IMG/VR virus record: IMGVR_UViG_3300017987_000129
Coordinates: 1-49,749 of that record
Direction: 5' to 3' (one strand)
Origin: a virus
Length of the DNA: 49,749 nt
The translations under genes and the position numbers were made by a program. Below are positions 1-8,730 of the stretch, piece by piece. Each line of letters begins with the position of its first letter. The first letter of the stretch is position 1. The notes under the pieces were generated by a model that did not search any database, was not told the DNA's origin, and saw only the letters and a list, made by a program, of their open reading frames with translations.

Positions 1-612
1 ACACAGGAAAAAGCCGTAGCTGCCGTGATTCAGGAGAATGTTCGCAAGGATGAGAGCGTGGTCGTTGATCGAATCAAGCTACCAATCTTAGCGGTCCACA
101 CCTCTGGCTACACCATGAATCAGGATCGTTACATCTACCACAAAGCTACAGACTACCTCAGAACTCTTAATAGAGACTGGAAACCGGGCTTCGCTATCAA
201 GGAAAGATATGAACGTGACACAGTCTTTGGAGTGGCAAGGGGCATTCCCATGGATGTTGAATATACCCTTTACGCTTGGACACTTTACGAAGAAGACATA
301 CGGCAAATCCTCACACAAATTATTACAAAATTCTCCCCCATGGCATACATAAGGGTTAGAGGTGTTTCTTGGGAGATCGGAGTCAAACTTGATTCCATTT
401 CTAATAACGTTGAGGCGGAACCCGGTGATCAAGCGGTAAGAGTCATCAAATACCAATTCAACTTGACAGCAGAGACATTTGTTACACAACCGATACAACG
501 AAAGAAAGCTGTATTGAAAACAAAAGTAGACATTGTCGATTCTGTTGATGACGAGGCGGTTACAGAGGTGATCGCAAGATTAGAACAAGCAGTGAAGGAA
601 CTGAAAGAATGA
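1..612 (+). CDS. Neck/tail sheath-stabiliser-like protein (T4 gp15-like), 5' partial
   Basis: The frame is open from base 1, so the start lies upstream; a GTG at 25 is the first in-window candidate. The central stretch (PMDVEYTLYAWTLYEEDI, then QILTQIITKFSP) resembles the conserved core of T4 gp15-type tail terminators, which cap the sheath and tube and join tail to neck. It lies directly upstream of the tail sheath gene and overlaps the next start by 4 bases, which fits a tail-assembly role. The family assignment is from pattern and context only. Confidence 0.5.
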   Translation, partial: TQEKAVAAVIQENVRKDESVVVDRIKLPILAVHTSGYTMNQDRYIYHKATDYLRTLNRDWKPGFAIKERYERDTVFGVARGIPMDVEYTLYAWTLYEEDIRQILTQIITKFSPMAYIRVRGVSWEIGVKLDSISNNVEAEPGDQAVRVIKYQFNLTAETFVTQPIQRKKAVLKTKVDIVDSVDDEAVTEVIARLEQAVKELKE

Positions 613-842
613 TTGAAGTAACCAACAAGGGCCGAAGCCCTGTGCAATTGATAGTAAGATCAAAACTAGCAACCAAGTCATTCACTACCTTGATCGTTCC
701 CGGAATCGGGGCTGGGAAGAACATTGTAGAGATAGAAGATGAAATGACCACAGACTATATCGGTCGTGTGGAGAAAATGGGTTTGATCACCACTAGATAC
801 TTGCCAAACACGACTCATCGTAAGGGATCAAAGGGAGATTAA
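609..842 (+). CDS. Small structural protein, unknown
   Basis: 77-residue acidic/basic protein whose ATG overlaps the preceding stop (ATGA). I recognise no domain. It sits between the gp15-like gene and the tail sheath and is very likely translationally coupled to both, so a small virion or tail-assembly role is inferred from position only. Confidence 0.6.
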   Translation: MIEVTNKGRSPVQLIVRSKLATKSFTTLIVPGIGAGKNIVEIEDEMTTDYIGRVEKMGLITTRYLPNTTHRKGSKGD

Positions 843-845
843 CCA

Positions 846-3194
846 ATGGCTATACTTAGAGGATTTCCTCCATCGAACACAATTTCGCCTAGCGTTCGAA
901 TCACCGAAAAAGATTTGTCCTTTATTGCACCAGAACAATCCTTCCATCGTGCAGGTATTGTTGGGTTTGCATCCAAGGGACCAATCAACGTGCCAACCCA
1001 GATTTCCACGCACAGACAACTCAACACGGTATTTGGCTACCCGCATCCTGAAAGCGGTGACCCGTACCTCATTTACGCTGCTGAGCAATACCTGCTTGTT
1101 GCAAATGAACTGTGGGTTGTTCGTGTTGGAGACGAGGAAAACGTTAGTGACGAACAAGCTCGAAAAGCAGAAGTAGAACTTCCTGCTGCTGGTGGCCAGA
1201 TTCTTATTGAATCTGATACTGCTGGGCCATACACATTTGCGGAAGACTCTTTCTTCCGCTGGAGACTCAATGGAGTCTTGCAAGAAAAGGTTTTGGTTGT
1301 GCTTGCTGGAACATACACAACAGCACAAACAGTCGAAGACCTCAACCTTCAGCTTGAATCAGATATTGACGGCATTGAATTCTATGTCGCAACAGATGAC
1401 AAAATCGCTGTACGAACCACATTCTCGTTTGGCCCAGATGCTGAACTGGAACTCGTTTCTGTTCAGGACGCCATCTATGGTGGTGCTGTTGTTGATGGAA
1501 ACGTAACTGGTTTGGGAACAGGCATGACACAAGCCAGCATTACTGGCTCTAAATCACAATATCCAGCAAGTTATCAAACTGCTGGTGAATATGACTTCGC
1601 TGGTCTTACTGACCAGAACATTCAAATCGTCATTGACGGCACAGACAATGTGTTGATCGACAATGTTATTCAGGTCATCGACCTTGAAGACCTTGAAGGT
1701 GGCGAATACACGATTGCTGAAGTCGTTTCAGAAATCAATAGTCAGAAGACAGTAAACGGTGGCTCTTTGCCGGGTGGCTGGACTGCTTCTGCAACAGGAG
1801 ACAACCTCACATTTACAACCGATCACCATGGACGAGATGCAAGATTGCTTATCAAGTCTGACAGTACTGCTGATGGTGTTTTCGGATTTGAAAATGTGAC
1901 CGTCACAGGAACAAGCCCGCTGGGAACTTCTGGTGACGCTGCTGTTCATACTTATGGACGAGCCAACGGTGATGCAGGAGACGGAGAACTTACTCTGACA
2001 ATTACTGCTGACACTGCTGGTATCGATGGTAACGACACACAAGTTGTTGTCACCAACAACATTCGTGAAGGTAACTTTGAAATCGATGTTTATAACAACG
2101 GTGTTCAAGTTGAAGCATGGGGACAGTTAACCAAAGATGAAACAAGTCGTTTCTATGTTGAAACGTTCTTGGCTTTGGTTTCTGACTGGATTCGTGGCGT
2201 CGATGTCACATCTAACCCTGCTCCTCCACTGGATGGAACTTACCGATTAGCAGGTGGTTCAGACGGTATCCCATCAGACCCTGATGAACAAGATGCATTA
2301 ATCTTGGGTAATCAGCTTGGATTTACTGGACTGTACGCTTTGTCAGAACCAGAACAGATCGACATCGACCTGATCTGTGTTCCGGGGCACACCTCAACAT
2401 CAGTTGTTACAGCCTTGTTAGACTTCGCACAAAACCTGCGAGCTGATTGTTTAGCTGTTATCGATCCACCATTTGGTTTGACAGTTAACGAAATTATTGC
2501 ATGGCAAAACGGTGTTCACCCGCTCAACACTACTCGCTTTGACAGCGACTTTGGTGCTCTCTACTGGCCTTGGGTCAAGATCAGAGACAACTTCAACCGT
2601 GTTGATATTTGGGCTCCACCATCTGGTTCTATCTTGGCGGTTATCGCTCGATCTGATCAGTTGGCAGCACCGTGGTTCGCACCTGCTGGTCTTAACCGAG
2701 GAACAGTTCCGGGTATTTCGGACGTATTCTCTCGACCAACCCTGCAAGAGCGAGACCTGATGTACGGATACAGAAATGCCATTAACCCAATTGTTCAGTT
2801 TGTGGACTTTGAAGGGTTTGTGGTTTGGGGTCAGAAGACCCTGCAAAGGCGTCCTACGGCTCTCGACAGAGTCAATGTAAGGCGGCTCTTGTTCTATCTT
2901 GAGAAGAGAATTAGAGCAGCTTCTCGTGCTCTGCTCTTTGATCCACACGATGAAGAACTAAGGGCTCAGTTTGTTCGATTGGCAACAGCTATTCTTACAG
3001 AGGTCCAAGTTGGTCGTGGTCTGACAGACTTCAGAGTCAAATGTGACGATGAGTTGAACACACCAGACGTTATCGACCGAAATGAAATGCGAGCTAGAAT
3101 TGGCGTCCAGCCAACACGTGCGGTTGAGTTTATCTTCATTGAATTCTCGATTCACAGAACTGGAAGCTTTGCAGAGAACGCTGACACGTTCTAA
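846..3194 (+). CDS. Contractile tail sheath protein (T4 gp18-like)
   Basis: 782 residues, within the size range of large myovirus sheaths. The N-terminus is rich in the PSxTI/FIAPEQSFHRAGIVGFASKGP pattern typical of sheath domain starts. The C-terminal third (FSRPTLQERDLMYGYRNAINPIVQF, split by family-conserved IR/RNDF-type segments, and the ending IEFSIHRTGSF) matches the conserved contractile core. The middle 200-450 region is a long beta-rich insertion, probably the surface-exposed domain. It is followed at once by a strong terminator and then tail-tube genes, the usual sheath-tube order. Start ATG at 846 follows gggagattaacc. Confidence 0.88.
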   Translation: MAILRGFPPSNTISPSVRITEKDLSFIAPEQSFHRAGIVGFASKGPINVPTQISTHRQLNTVFGYPHPESGDPYLIYAAEQYLLVANELWVVRVGDEENVSDEQARKAEVELPAAGGQILIESDTAGPYTFAEDSFFRWRLNGVLQEKVLVVLAGTYTTAQTVEDLNLQLESDIDGIEFYVATDDKIAVRTTFSFGPDAELELVSVQDAIYGGAVVDGNVTGLGTGMTQASITGSKSQYPASYQTAGEYDFAGLTDQNIQIVIDGTDNVLIDNVIQVIDLEDLEGGEYTIAEVVSEINSQKTVNGGSLPGGWTASATGDNLTFTTDHHGRDARLLIKSDSTADGVFGFENVTVTGTSPLGTSGDAAVHTYGRANGDAGDGELTLTITADTAGIDGNDTQVVVTNNIREGNFEIDVYNNGVQVEAWGQLTKDETSRFYVETFLALVSDWIRGVDVTSNPAPPLDGTYRLAGGSDGIPSDPDEQDALILGNQLGFTGLYALSEPEQIDIDLICVPGHTSTSVVTALLDFAQNLRADCLAVIDPPFGLTVNEIIAWQNGVHPLNTTRFDSDFGALYWPWVKIRDNFNRVDIWAPPSGSILAVIARSDQLAAPWFAPAGLNRGTVPGISDVFSRPTLQERDLMYGYRNAINPIVQFVDFEGFVVWGQKTLQRRPTALDRVNVRRLLFYLEKRIRAASRALLFDPHDEELRAQFVRLATAILTEVQVGRGLTDFRVKCDDELNTPDVIDRNEMRARIGVQPTRAVEFIFIEFSIHRTGSFAENADTF

Positions 3195-3207
3195 GAAAAA
3201 TTCCACA

Positions 3208-3235
3208 GGACTCCCCATTCCGGGGAGTCCTTTTT
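3208..3235 (+). terminator. Rho-independent terminator after tail sheath
   Basis: GGACTCCCC (3208-3216) pairs perfectly with GGGGAGTCC (3222-3230) and is followed by TTTTT. It separates sheath from tube transcription. Confidence 0.85.
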
Positions 3236-3258
3236 ATCCACAGAAATAAGAGGTTTTC

Positions 3259-3807
3259 ATGGCTGATATGGGAATAGGCAGGCTAGGTGCCCCCACAACC
3301 ATCATGAAAAGAAAGTTCCGATGGAAATTCCAAATACAAACACCACTTGGGTTCGTTCCTGAATGGTGGTGTAAAATTGGATCACGTCCACAATTGGACA
3401 TAGATGAAACAGAAGTCAACTTCCTTAACCAAGCAACTTGGTTCCCCGGAAAGGCTAGATGGCAACCCCTTTCGATCACTTACATAGACAACAATGAATC
3501 GGGCGATGCGGGTCTACAAGGTTTGTGGAACCTCATTGCTTCTGTTTACAACTTTCAAACAAACGAATTAGGTCAGACAGAAAAATTAGGATGGAATAGC
3601 ACTGGCATTCTAACAATGTACGATGGATGCGGTGGGCTCATGGAAACATGGCAATTAGGATCTTTATGGCCTCAGTCAATTAACTGGGGTGATTTAGATT
3701 ACGCAGTGTCTGAAGAAGCAACAATAGACGTGACTTTTAGATATTCTGAGGTCCGACACTTCTCTTCTTGCGGACCAACACCATTTGGAATATGTCAAGG
3801 GTGTTAA
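3259..3807 (+). CDS. Tail tube protein, paralogue 1 (T4 gp19-like)
   Basis: 182 residues. Starts MADMGIGRLGAP and carries the family pattern KRKFRWKFQIQT near residue 15, NFLNQATWFPGKARW mid-way and YDGCGGLMETWQLGSLWPQ towards the C-terminus, ending in a Cys-rich tail (CQGC). First of four tandem homologues sharing these landmarks. The tube hexamer forms the inner DNA channel under the sheath. The spacing from the sheath gene and the intervening terminator suggest separate, stronger expression. Confidence 0.82.
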   Translation: MADMGIGRLGAPTTIMKRKFRWKFQIQTPLGFVPEWWCKIGSRPQLDIDETEVNFLNQATWFPGKARWQPLSITYIDNNESGDAGLQGLWNLIASVYNFQTNELGQTEKLGWNSTGILTMYDGCGGLMETWQLGSLWPQSINWGDLDYAVSEEATIDVTFRYSEVRHFSSCGPTPFGICQGC

Positions 3808-3812
3808 TACAT

Positions 3813-3820
3813 CATAAATA
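3813..3820 (+). promoter_or_regulatory. Candidate T4-type late promoter box (CATAAATA)
   Basis: CATAAATA lies 32 bases upstream of tail-tube paralogue 2. The T4 late consensus is TATAAATA, read by gp55-type sigma factors, and a gp55-like gene is present in this window. One mismatch; inferred only. Confidence 0.4.
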
Positions 3821-3851
3821 GTTCTAATAGAACAACCATACAGGAGTAAAA

Positions 3852-4457
3852 ATGGCTAACAAACCTATGGGAATCGGCATTATCGGCCAGCCGGATATCG
3901 TCTTTAAAAGACAATTCCGTTGGACTTTTGAAATCCAAGGTTTTTGTAACAACGAAAAAAACGTAGTTCCAGAACACTTTGTGATGACGACAGGCCGTCC
4001 AAACCTCAGTATTGAGGAAACACAAATCGACCACTTGAACGCCAGAACATGGATTCCGGGTAAAGCTCAGTGGGAAACTATCACAGTAACATATATCGAT
4101 GTGGCACATGACCAAATGCGAATGCTTTGGAACTGGCTTGCAACAACCCATGATTTCACTGATCCAGTAAATCTTACCATGGGTAATAAGCGAGACTGGC
4201 ATGCAGTCGGTGTTCTGAACATGTACGATGGTTGCGGTGTTCTTCTGGAAACTTGGGAAATGAGAAACATGTGGCCAACCGCCGTAAACTTCGGCGAGCT
4301 TGACTACTCAAGTTCTGAATACGCAACAATTGAATTAACGCTTCGTTACTCAGATGTGGCTTACAGATCACTGTGTCCAGAATTCACTCCAGAAGCTTGC
4401 TGCTCTGGTTGTGGTACTGGTACGACTGTTACCCAGCCAAGTGTCGATTTTGTTTAA
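3852..4457 (+). CDS. Tail tube protein, paralogue 2 (T4 gp19-like)
   Basis: 201 residues with the same landmarks as its neighbours: FKRQFRWTFEIQG near residue 18, HLNARTWIPGKAQWETITVTY, MYDGCGVLLETWEMRNMWPTAVNF and a Cys-rich C-terminal tail (CCSGCGTGTT). ATG is preceded by caggagtaaaa. Its own late-type box lies upstream. The Cys-containing tail differs from that of T4 gp19 and could bind metal or crosslink. Confidence 0.82.
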   Translation: MANKPMGIGIIGQPDIVFKRQFRWTFEIQGFCNNEKNVVPEHFVMTTGRPNLSIEETQIDHLNARTWIPGKAQWETITVTYIDVAHDQMRMLWNWLATTHDFTDPVNLTMGNKRDWHAVGVLNMYDGCGVLLETWEMRNMWPTAVNFGELDYSSSEYATIELTLRYSDVAYRSLCPEFTPEACCSGCGTGTTVTQPSVDFV

Positions 4458-4488
4458 AAATTGATACAGGTATAGATAAGGAGATAAA

Positions 4489-5115
4489 ATGGCTATACCT
4501 ATGGGTATTGGCAATTTGGGTTTCGAAAACAATGTGTTCAAACGGAAATTCCGTTACACCGTTGAGTTGCAAAATATTTGTGGCGGTCAACAGGTTCCAA
4601 AACATTATGTGAAAATGGCTGACCGCCCAAATATTTCAATTGAACCAACTGAGATCAATTTCCTCAACGCTAAAAGCTGGATTCCGGGCAAAGCATCATG
4701 GGAAACCATTACTTTGACTTACTATGATGTTGCCAACACATATGAATTGAAACCACTATATGACTGGTTAGCATCAGTCTACAATTTTGCTGATCCTCGT
4801 GGTATTTTTGGAGGTTTACAACAAGGCTCTCAAAAGAATGATTATGCAGCAACTGCTATCATATCTCTTTGGGATGGTTGTGGAGAAGAATTAGAAAGAT
4901 GGACAATTAGAGATGCTTGGCCAGAAGCAGTGAATTTTGATTCCCTCGATTACAGTGATTCCGAAGCAGTCACTATCGAATTGACACTGCGTTACTCCGA
5001 TGTATTTTACCAACACATGTGTCCAAATTACATTCCTCAAAACTGCTGTTCGCCTTGTGGTGGCATAGGAGGGGGTTTGACTTTAATAAACGTTGAAAGA
5101 ACTCCGCTTCGTTAA
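4489..5115 (+). CDS. Tail tube protein, paralogue 3 (T4 gp19-like)
   Basis: 208 residues, start ATG after aaggagataaa. Conserved blocks FKRKFRYTVELQ, NFLNAKSWIPGKASWETITLTYYD and WDGCGEELERWTIRDAWPEAVNF. The C-terminal tail again has a Cys cluster (CPNY..CCSPCGG). Closely related to paralogue 2 and most likely a second tube subunit or a specialised tube-end protein. Confidence 0.82.
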   Translation: MAIPMGIGNLGFENNVFKRKFRYTVELQNICGGQQVPKHYVKMADRPNISIEPTEINFLNAKSWIPGKASWETITLTYYDVANTYELKPLYDWLASVYNFADPRGIFGGLQQGSQKNDYAATAIISLWDGCGEELERWTIRDAWPEAVNFDSLDYSDSEAVTIELTLRYSDVFYQHMCPNYIPQNCCSPCGGIGGGLTLINVERTPLR

Positions 5116-5144
5116 ACGATCATTGTCGTTGGTTACTATATTGA

Positions 5145-5170
5145 GGGGTAGCTTATGCTGCCCCTTTTTT
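5145..5170 (+). terminator. Rho-independent terminator between tube genes 3 and 4
   Basis: GGGGTAGC (5145-5152), loop TTAT, GCTGCCCC (5157-5164), then TTTTTT. Eight pairs, one of them G-U. Confidence 0.75.
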
Positions 5171-5186
5171 ATCTATGGAGGCTCAA

Positions 5187-5708
5187 ATGGGTCGTAGAAT
5201 GAGCATTGACTTTGGCGATAAGTTGTGCAAAAGAAAACATCGTTGGCTATTTCAGCTTACCAGCAATAATGGCGAAGTAATTGGAGATGGATCGCTTAAC
5301 ACATTACCTCCACTTAAAACATCCCGACCAACTTTAGTTTTCAAAGAAATGTCAGCACAACATCTTAACGAAGAGGTGTTTTACCCGGCAAAGCCTGACT
5401 GGAAGCCAATTCAAATCACATTATACGACATTAAAACAAATGGAAACCACCCTGTATTCGAATGGCTGAAAAGCCTTTATGATCCAGAAGATCAAGCAAA
5501 GTGGTCAGCTCCTGTTGACAGTGGTTTCATTAGACCAAATGCAACTTTGACTTTATTTGATGGTTGCGGTGAAGTTGTGGAAAGATGGGTCTACCAAAGT
5601 GTCTGGCCTCAGACAGTGGATTTTCAACAACTAGACATGGGCTTAAGCGAATATGTTACATGTGATTTGATTTTAAGATACGTCAGAGCTTACATTGAGG
5701 AATTTTGA
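5187..5708 (+). CDS. Tail tube protein, paralogue 4 (T4 gp19-like, divergent)
   Basis: 173 residues from the ATG at 5187, chosen because GGAGG lies 6 bases upstream; an in-frame ATG at 5175 overlaps that site. Shares CKRKHRWLFQLT, LNEEVFYPAKPDWKPIQITLYD and LFDGCGEVVERWVYQSVWPQTVDF with the other three but lacks their Cys-rich tail. The most divergent copy, possibly a tail-tube terminator or initiator. Its 3' end overlaps the convergent minus-strand gene. Confidence 0.75.
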   Translation: MGRRMSIDFGDKLCKRKHRWLFQLTSNNGEVIGDGSLNTLPPLKTSRPTLVFKEMSAQHLNEEVFYPAKPDWKPIQITLYDIKTNGNHPVFEWLKSLYDPEDQAKWSAPVDSGFIRPNATLTLFDGCGEVVERWVYQSVWPQTVDFQQLDMGLSEYVTCDLILRYVRAYIEEF

Positions 5709-5956
5709 TCTTCTTGCTCTTCGTCATATTCTTCTTTTAAACACTCTTTCATTCCACGCAGGGCGTCTTCAAGTTGCTTGTTTTTCCAACCCATTTCACG
5801 ACATGTACTGCTTTTATTGAGACGACCTTTTTTGGTGTATACAATATTTTCACCGCCTAACAAACACTCCACTAAATCGCCATATCCATTGTCGATTAAT
5901 TTTTGAATCATCTCACCTGTTTCAAGGTTAATTGTTGGATCTACATTAGCATTCAT
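5690..5956 (-). CDS. Hypothetical phage protein
   Basis: 88 residues, acidic C-terminus (EEYDEEQEDQNSS). The segment KKGRLNKSSTCREMGWKNKQLEDAL looks like a small DNA-binding or adaptor helix pair, but I do not recognise the family. Directly downstream of the gp55-like sigma gene on the same strand, 15 bases apart, so co-transcribed. Convergent with tail-tube paralogue 4. Confidence 0.65.
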   Translation of the reverse strand: MNANVDPTINLETGEMIQKLIDNGYGDLVECLLGGENIVYTKKGRLNKSSTCREMGWKNKQLEDALRGMKECLKEEYDEEQEDQNSSM

Positions 5957-5971
5957 AAATTTTACCCCACT

Positions 5972-6514
5972 TTAATTGTATCGCTCTTTTCCATTTCTAA
6001 GAAAAACTGATTCGAGTTTGTCTTGCAAGAATGTATGATACTTCTTTTTCAATTCATGATAATTTCGTGCGCTGCGATAAAGTTGTCGATAATGATTCAA
6101 AATACATGTTGTCATATAATTGAATGCTTTAGCTTTTTGTCCATTCTTGCCTGTGTAATTGGGGTTGAATCTATCTACTTTTTCAAAGCAGATAACTACG
6201 CCTTCCTGAATAGCATCATCAATATCAATGCCACTAAATTTTGCATAGTTAGCGATGTTTTCAGACAAGATATAAAAAGCAGTAGCTAACTGGTCCTGAC
6301 ACTCTTTGAAATTTTCACATGTTTCTTCATATGAATCAATTTTGTCTTGCAGTAGCTTCTTCTTTTGGTTATCTTTGTATTTCAACTTGCGTCTTTGGTG
6401 TGTCTCTTGTAGATCCTGAAGTATTAATTCGTATTTTTGTTTTTCACGTTTGTGTATTTGAAAGGACTGAATCACAGATTCAAATGTCTTATTGTTTAGA
6501 TACTCGTTAGCCAA
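5972..6514 (-). CDS. Late transcription sigma factor, T4 gp55-like
   Basis: 180 residues. The start is TTG at 6514, preceded by AGGAGG; there is no nearby ATG. Residues about 90-160 (ILSENIANYAKFSGI, DIDDAIQEGVVICFEKVDRF, AFNYMTTCILNHYRQLYRSA) match the sigma-70 region 2 like core of gp55, which directs host RNA polymerase to T4-type late promoters (TATAAATA). The first 80 residues are a charged, likely coiled-coil extension. It probably drives the virion genes in this window; see the TAAATA boxes. Confidence 0.72.
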   Translation of the reverse strand: MANEYLNNKTFESVIQSFQIHKREKQKYELILQDLQETHQRRKLKYKDNQKKKLLQDKIDSYEETCENFKECQDQLATAFYILSENIANYAKFSGIDIDDAIQEGVVICFEKVDRFNPNYTGKNGQKAKAFNYMTTCILNHYRQLYRSARNYHELKKKYHTFLQDKLESVFLRNGKERYN

Positions 6515-6615
6515 AAGTCCTCCTGTGTACCAAAGGGGGGATTATATATCTGTTTGTGGCTAACAAATTCTCACAAGAAAAAACAAGAAATCCATTCTAT
6601 TAAAATAATCATAGT

Positions 6616-6807
6616 ATGCATCTTATCAGTTTGTTCTCAGAAATACAAGCCAATCCTAAGAATATTAGGGCTTACAGGCGTCTCATAGATCATTATCGTA
6701 AACAAAATATGATAAATGAAGAGCAAGCTTTTATTAGCCTGCTGGAGGAAAAGTTTGACACTACTTACGATTCAAATCCTGACGAAGAACAACGAACAAA
6801 CAATTGA
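6616..6807 (+). CDS. Small hypothetical protein upstream of glycosyltransferase
   Basis: 63 residues, starting MHLISLFSEIQANPKNIRAY, which resembles a single TPR-like helix pair. No good Shine-Dalgarno, so the message may be leaderless or short-leadered. It overlaps the following glycosyltransferase by 53 bases; the ribosome-binding site of that gene lies inside it, so translational coupling is likely. Confidence 0.5.
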   Translation: MHLISLFSEIQANPKNIRAYRRLIDHYRKQNMINEEQAFISLLEEKFDTTYDSNPDEEQRTNN

Positions 6808-7714
6808 AAAAACACTTCGTTCAATTCAACCTTTAGATTGTCCCATTGTAGCCATAGACATGGGCAGCAAAGATAACACTATAGAAATATGTCAAAATTA
6901 TGGAGTGGAAGTTGTTTGGGACAAATCTACTACAAATAGAAGCGATCTTCGTAACAAAATAACACAACAATGTGACACAGAATGGCAAATGTATATTGAA
7001 CCATGGGAAACATTAAACCAAGGTCATATGCTTGTTTTAAATGGCCTAAAAAGCAATTTTCATTACCTGACAATTATACGCAACACTATATTCAGCAAAG
7101 AGATACGAATTTGGAAACCTGCAAGTGGTAAAAAATTCATAAACCCTGTTTTTGAACGAATTGATTCCGATCAAGCCGATAATCTATCAGGAATCATTTA
7201 TTCAGGAGGCAATTTAAACTTTGAAGATGCCAGAAAAGAATTAAATCGCTGGAAAAACGAAAAACCAATGGATGCTGCTCCGTTTTACTATGAAGCATCT
7301 CTTTTAATGGCCGAAGGAAAATATGAAGAATTTATGAAATCATCTTCGCATTATATGTTCATTGAAAACAAAGTCTCTATGTCTTCTGTAATGAATCGAT
7401 ACTATTATGCATTCGTTTCTTTGTACCACTTCAAACAAGTAAAACCCACTTTGCAGAACTTAGCTCTTTGCCTTGAAGCCAAACCATTAATGGCAGAATT
7501 TTGGTGTTTGACAGCAGATGTCCATTACCATCTTTTGAACGATTTTGACAAAGCAAAAAAACTTTATGAAAATGCAATTTTTTTAGGCCGGAGACGACTG
7601 AAAAGTGATGAATGGCCGATGGATGTCACAAAATATGGATCATATCCAGAGAAAATGATTGCCAGTTGTGATGAACTTTTGAAATCAACACAAGTTTATT
7701 CTAAAAGAAATTAA
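6755..7714 (+). CDS. Family 2 glycosyltransferase with C-terminal TPR-like region
   Basis: 319 residues from a TTG start at 6755, chosen for GGAGG six bases upstream. The N-terminus ILTKNNEQTIEKTLRSI and CPIVAIDMGSKDNTIEICQ is the GT2 nucleotide-sugar entry (the DxGSxDxT pattern). The second half (FYYEASLLMAEGKYEEF, AEFWCLTADVHYHL, FDKAKKLYENAIFLGR) looks like tetratricopeptide repeats. Likely glycosylates virion protein or modified DNA bases; substrate unknown. Confidence 0.72.
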   Translation: MTLLTIQILTKNNEQTIEKTLRSIQPLDCPIVAIDMGSKDNTIEICQNYGVEVVWDKSTTNRSDLRNKITQQCDTEWQMYIEPWETLNQGHMLVLNGLKSNFHYLTIIRNTIFSKEIRIWKPASGKKFINPVFERIDSDQADNLSGIIYSGGNLNFEDARKELNRWKNEKPMDAAPFYYEASLLMAEGKYEEFMKSSSHYMFIENKVSMSSVMNRYYYAFVSLYHFKQVKPTLQNLALCLEAKPLMAEFWCLTADVHYHLLNDFDKAKKLYENAIFLGRRRLKSDEWPMDVTKYGSYPEKMIASCDELLKSTQVYSKRN

Positions 7715-8082
7715 AACCCCAAATCATTTATCACAACAGTAACTTGATCTTCAAACCTTGCAATGTCGAGTTGTTTGCGACCGGGAGGGAGAGCACGAAG
7801 TTTACTGGCCAATTCATGAATCGTGTGGTTGATTACCGACCACTCGTTCTTTGTCACTGTTTCTTCTTCAGCTTCACTTGTGTCTTTTGTTGGGAAATAA
7901 TCTGCAAGTTGTTTTGAAGCTGTTTTCATTACCTTTTTGTAGATTGGATGATTGCAGGCACATCCCGGATTTTGGAGAAACTTAGTGACATCCTTTGTCA
8001 GCTCTTCGGGGAGAGTTGACCGAAAACGGTCATCGAGAAGTGCTTGCTTCACATCTAGTAATTTGATTTTCTGTTTGCTCAT
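7711..8082 (-). CDS. Conserved phage protein, unknown
   Basis: 123 residues; ends with a distinctive LPPGRKQLDIARFEDQVTVV block and contains the CACNHPIY motif (two Cys and one His, possible metal site). Conservation in T4-like phages of aquatic bacteria is my impression, not checked. First ATG; overlaps the upstream gene stop by 4 bases, so part of a minus-strand operon from 8986 to 7711. Confidence 0.65.
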   Translation of the reverse strand: MSKQKIKLLDVKQALLDDRFRSTLPEELTKDVTKFLQNPGCACNHPIYKKVMKTASKQLADYFPTKDTSEAEEETVTKNEWSVINHTIHELASKLRALPPGRKQLDIARFEDQVTVVINDLGF

Positions 8083-8417
8083 GTTTCATCCAATTCTTCT
8101 GGTTCTTCGATCTTTCTCTGAGCTTCTTTTTGACGTTCTTCCTCTTCTTCAATCCTTTTTCTTTGCTCTTTTTCTGCTTTCACAAAGACATCAGGAAGTC
8201 TTTTTAAAACAACGCCTCTGCCACATTTTGGACATTTAACTGAAGGGGGTTGTTCTGTTGCTTTCTTGGTTTTAGTCTTTTTGGTCAATGGATCAATGTA
8301 AGGAGAACCACCGGGAACTTTAGGTCTTCTGATTTCCACCAGTCCTTCTGTTGATTCAACAATTTTTTTGTAAGCACATGGCTCGCAAAAAATCATATAC
8401 CTTTTATTCGCTGTCAT
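8079..8417 (-). CDS. Small zinc-ribbon protein
   Basis: 112 residues from ATG at 8417 (upstream GTTGGGG). One CxxC at FCEPCAYKK and another at VKCPKCGRGVV suggest a zinc ribbon. A highly charged coiled tail (QRKRIEEEEERQKEAQRK) follows. Starts inside the end of the upstream membrane-protein gene. Function unknown. Confidence 0.65.
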   Translation of the reverse strand: MTANKRYMIFCEPCAYKKIVESTEGLVEIRRPKVPGGSPYIDPLTKKTKTKKATEQPPSVKCPKCGRGVVLKRLPDVFVKAEKEQRKRIEEEEERQKEAQRKIEEPEELDET

Positions 8418-8730
8418 CCCCAACATCACCTATTACAAATTCTGTTTTTGAAACAATGTAATCGTTTATAATCATATAAGCTGGCGAAACGAAACTTCCA
8501 GCAAAACCTGAAGCAAGAATCCAAAATGGGTTTTGTGAAATAATAATTGCTCCGCAGATCATGCCACACCAAAAACCACAACATTGATGACATGTAACAA
8601 GTTTGTTAAAAGTGTCACCAAGCAATTCAGTGCCCTTGTTTCTAAACAAAACAACAAGAGGCATGTCGCTTTCAACGACAATATTTGTCAATCCAATTGT
8701 GCTCAATAAAAAGAAAATTATATCAGCCAT
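8404..8730 (-). CDS. DUF1360-like membrane protein
   Basis: 108 residues from ATG at 8730. Two to three hydrophobic segments flank the CHQCCGFWCG motif, which is the signature of the DUF1360 family found in Bacillus and many phages. Function is unknown in the family. It overlaps its upstream and downstream genes by a few bases, so it is coupled. Confidence 0.7.
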   Translation of the reverse strand: MADIIFFLLSTIGLTNIVVESDMPLVVLFRNKGTELLGDTFNKLVTCHQCCGFWCGMICGAIIISQNPFWILASGFAGSFVSPAYMIINDYIVSKTEFVIGDVGDDSE

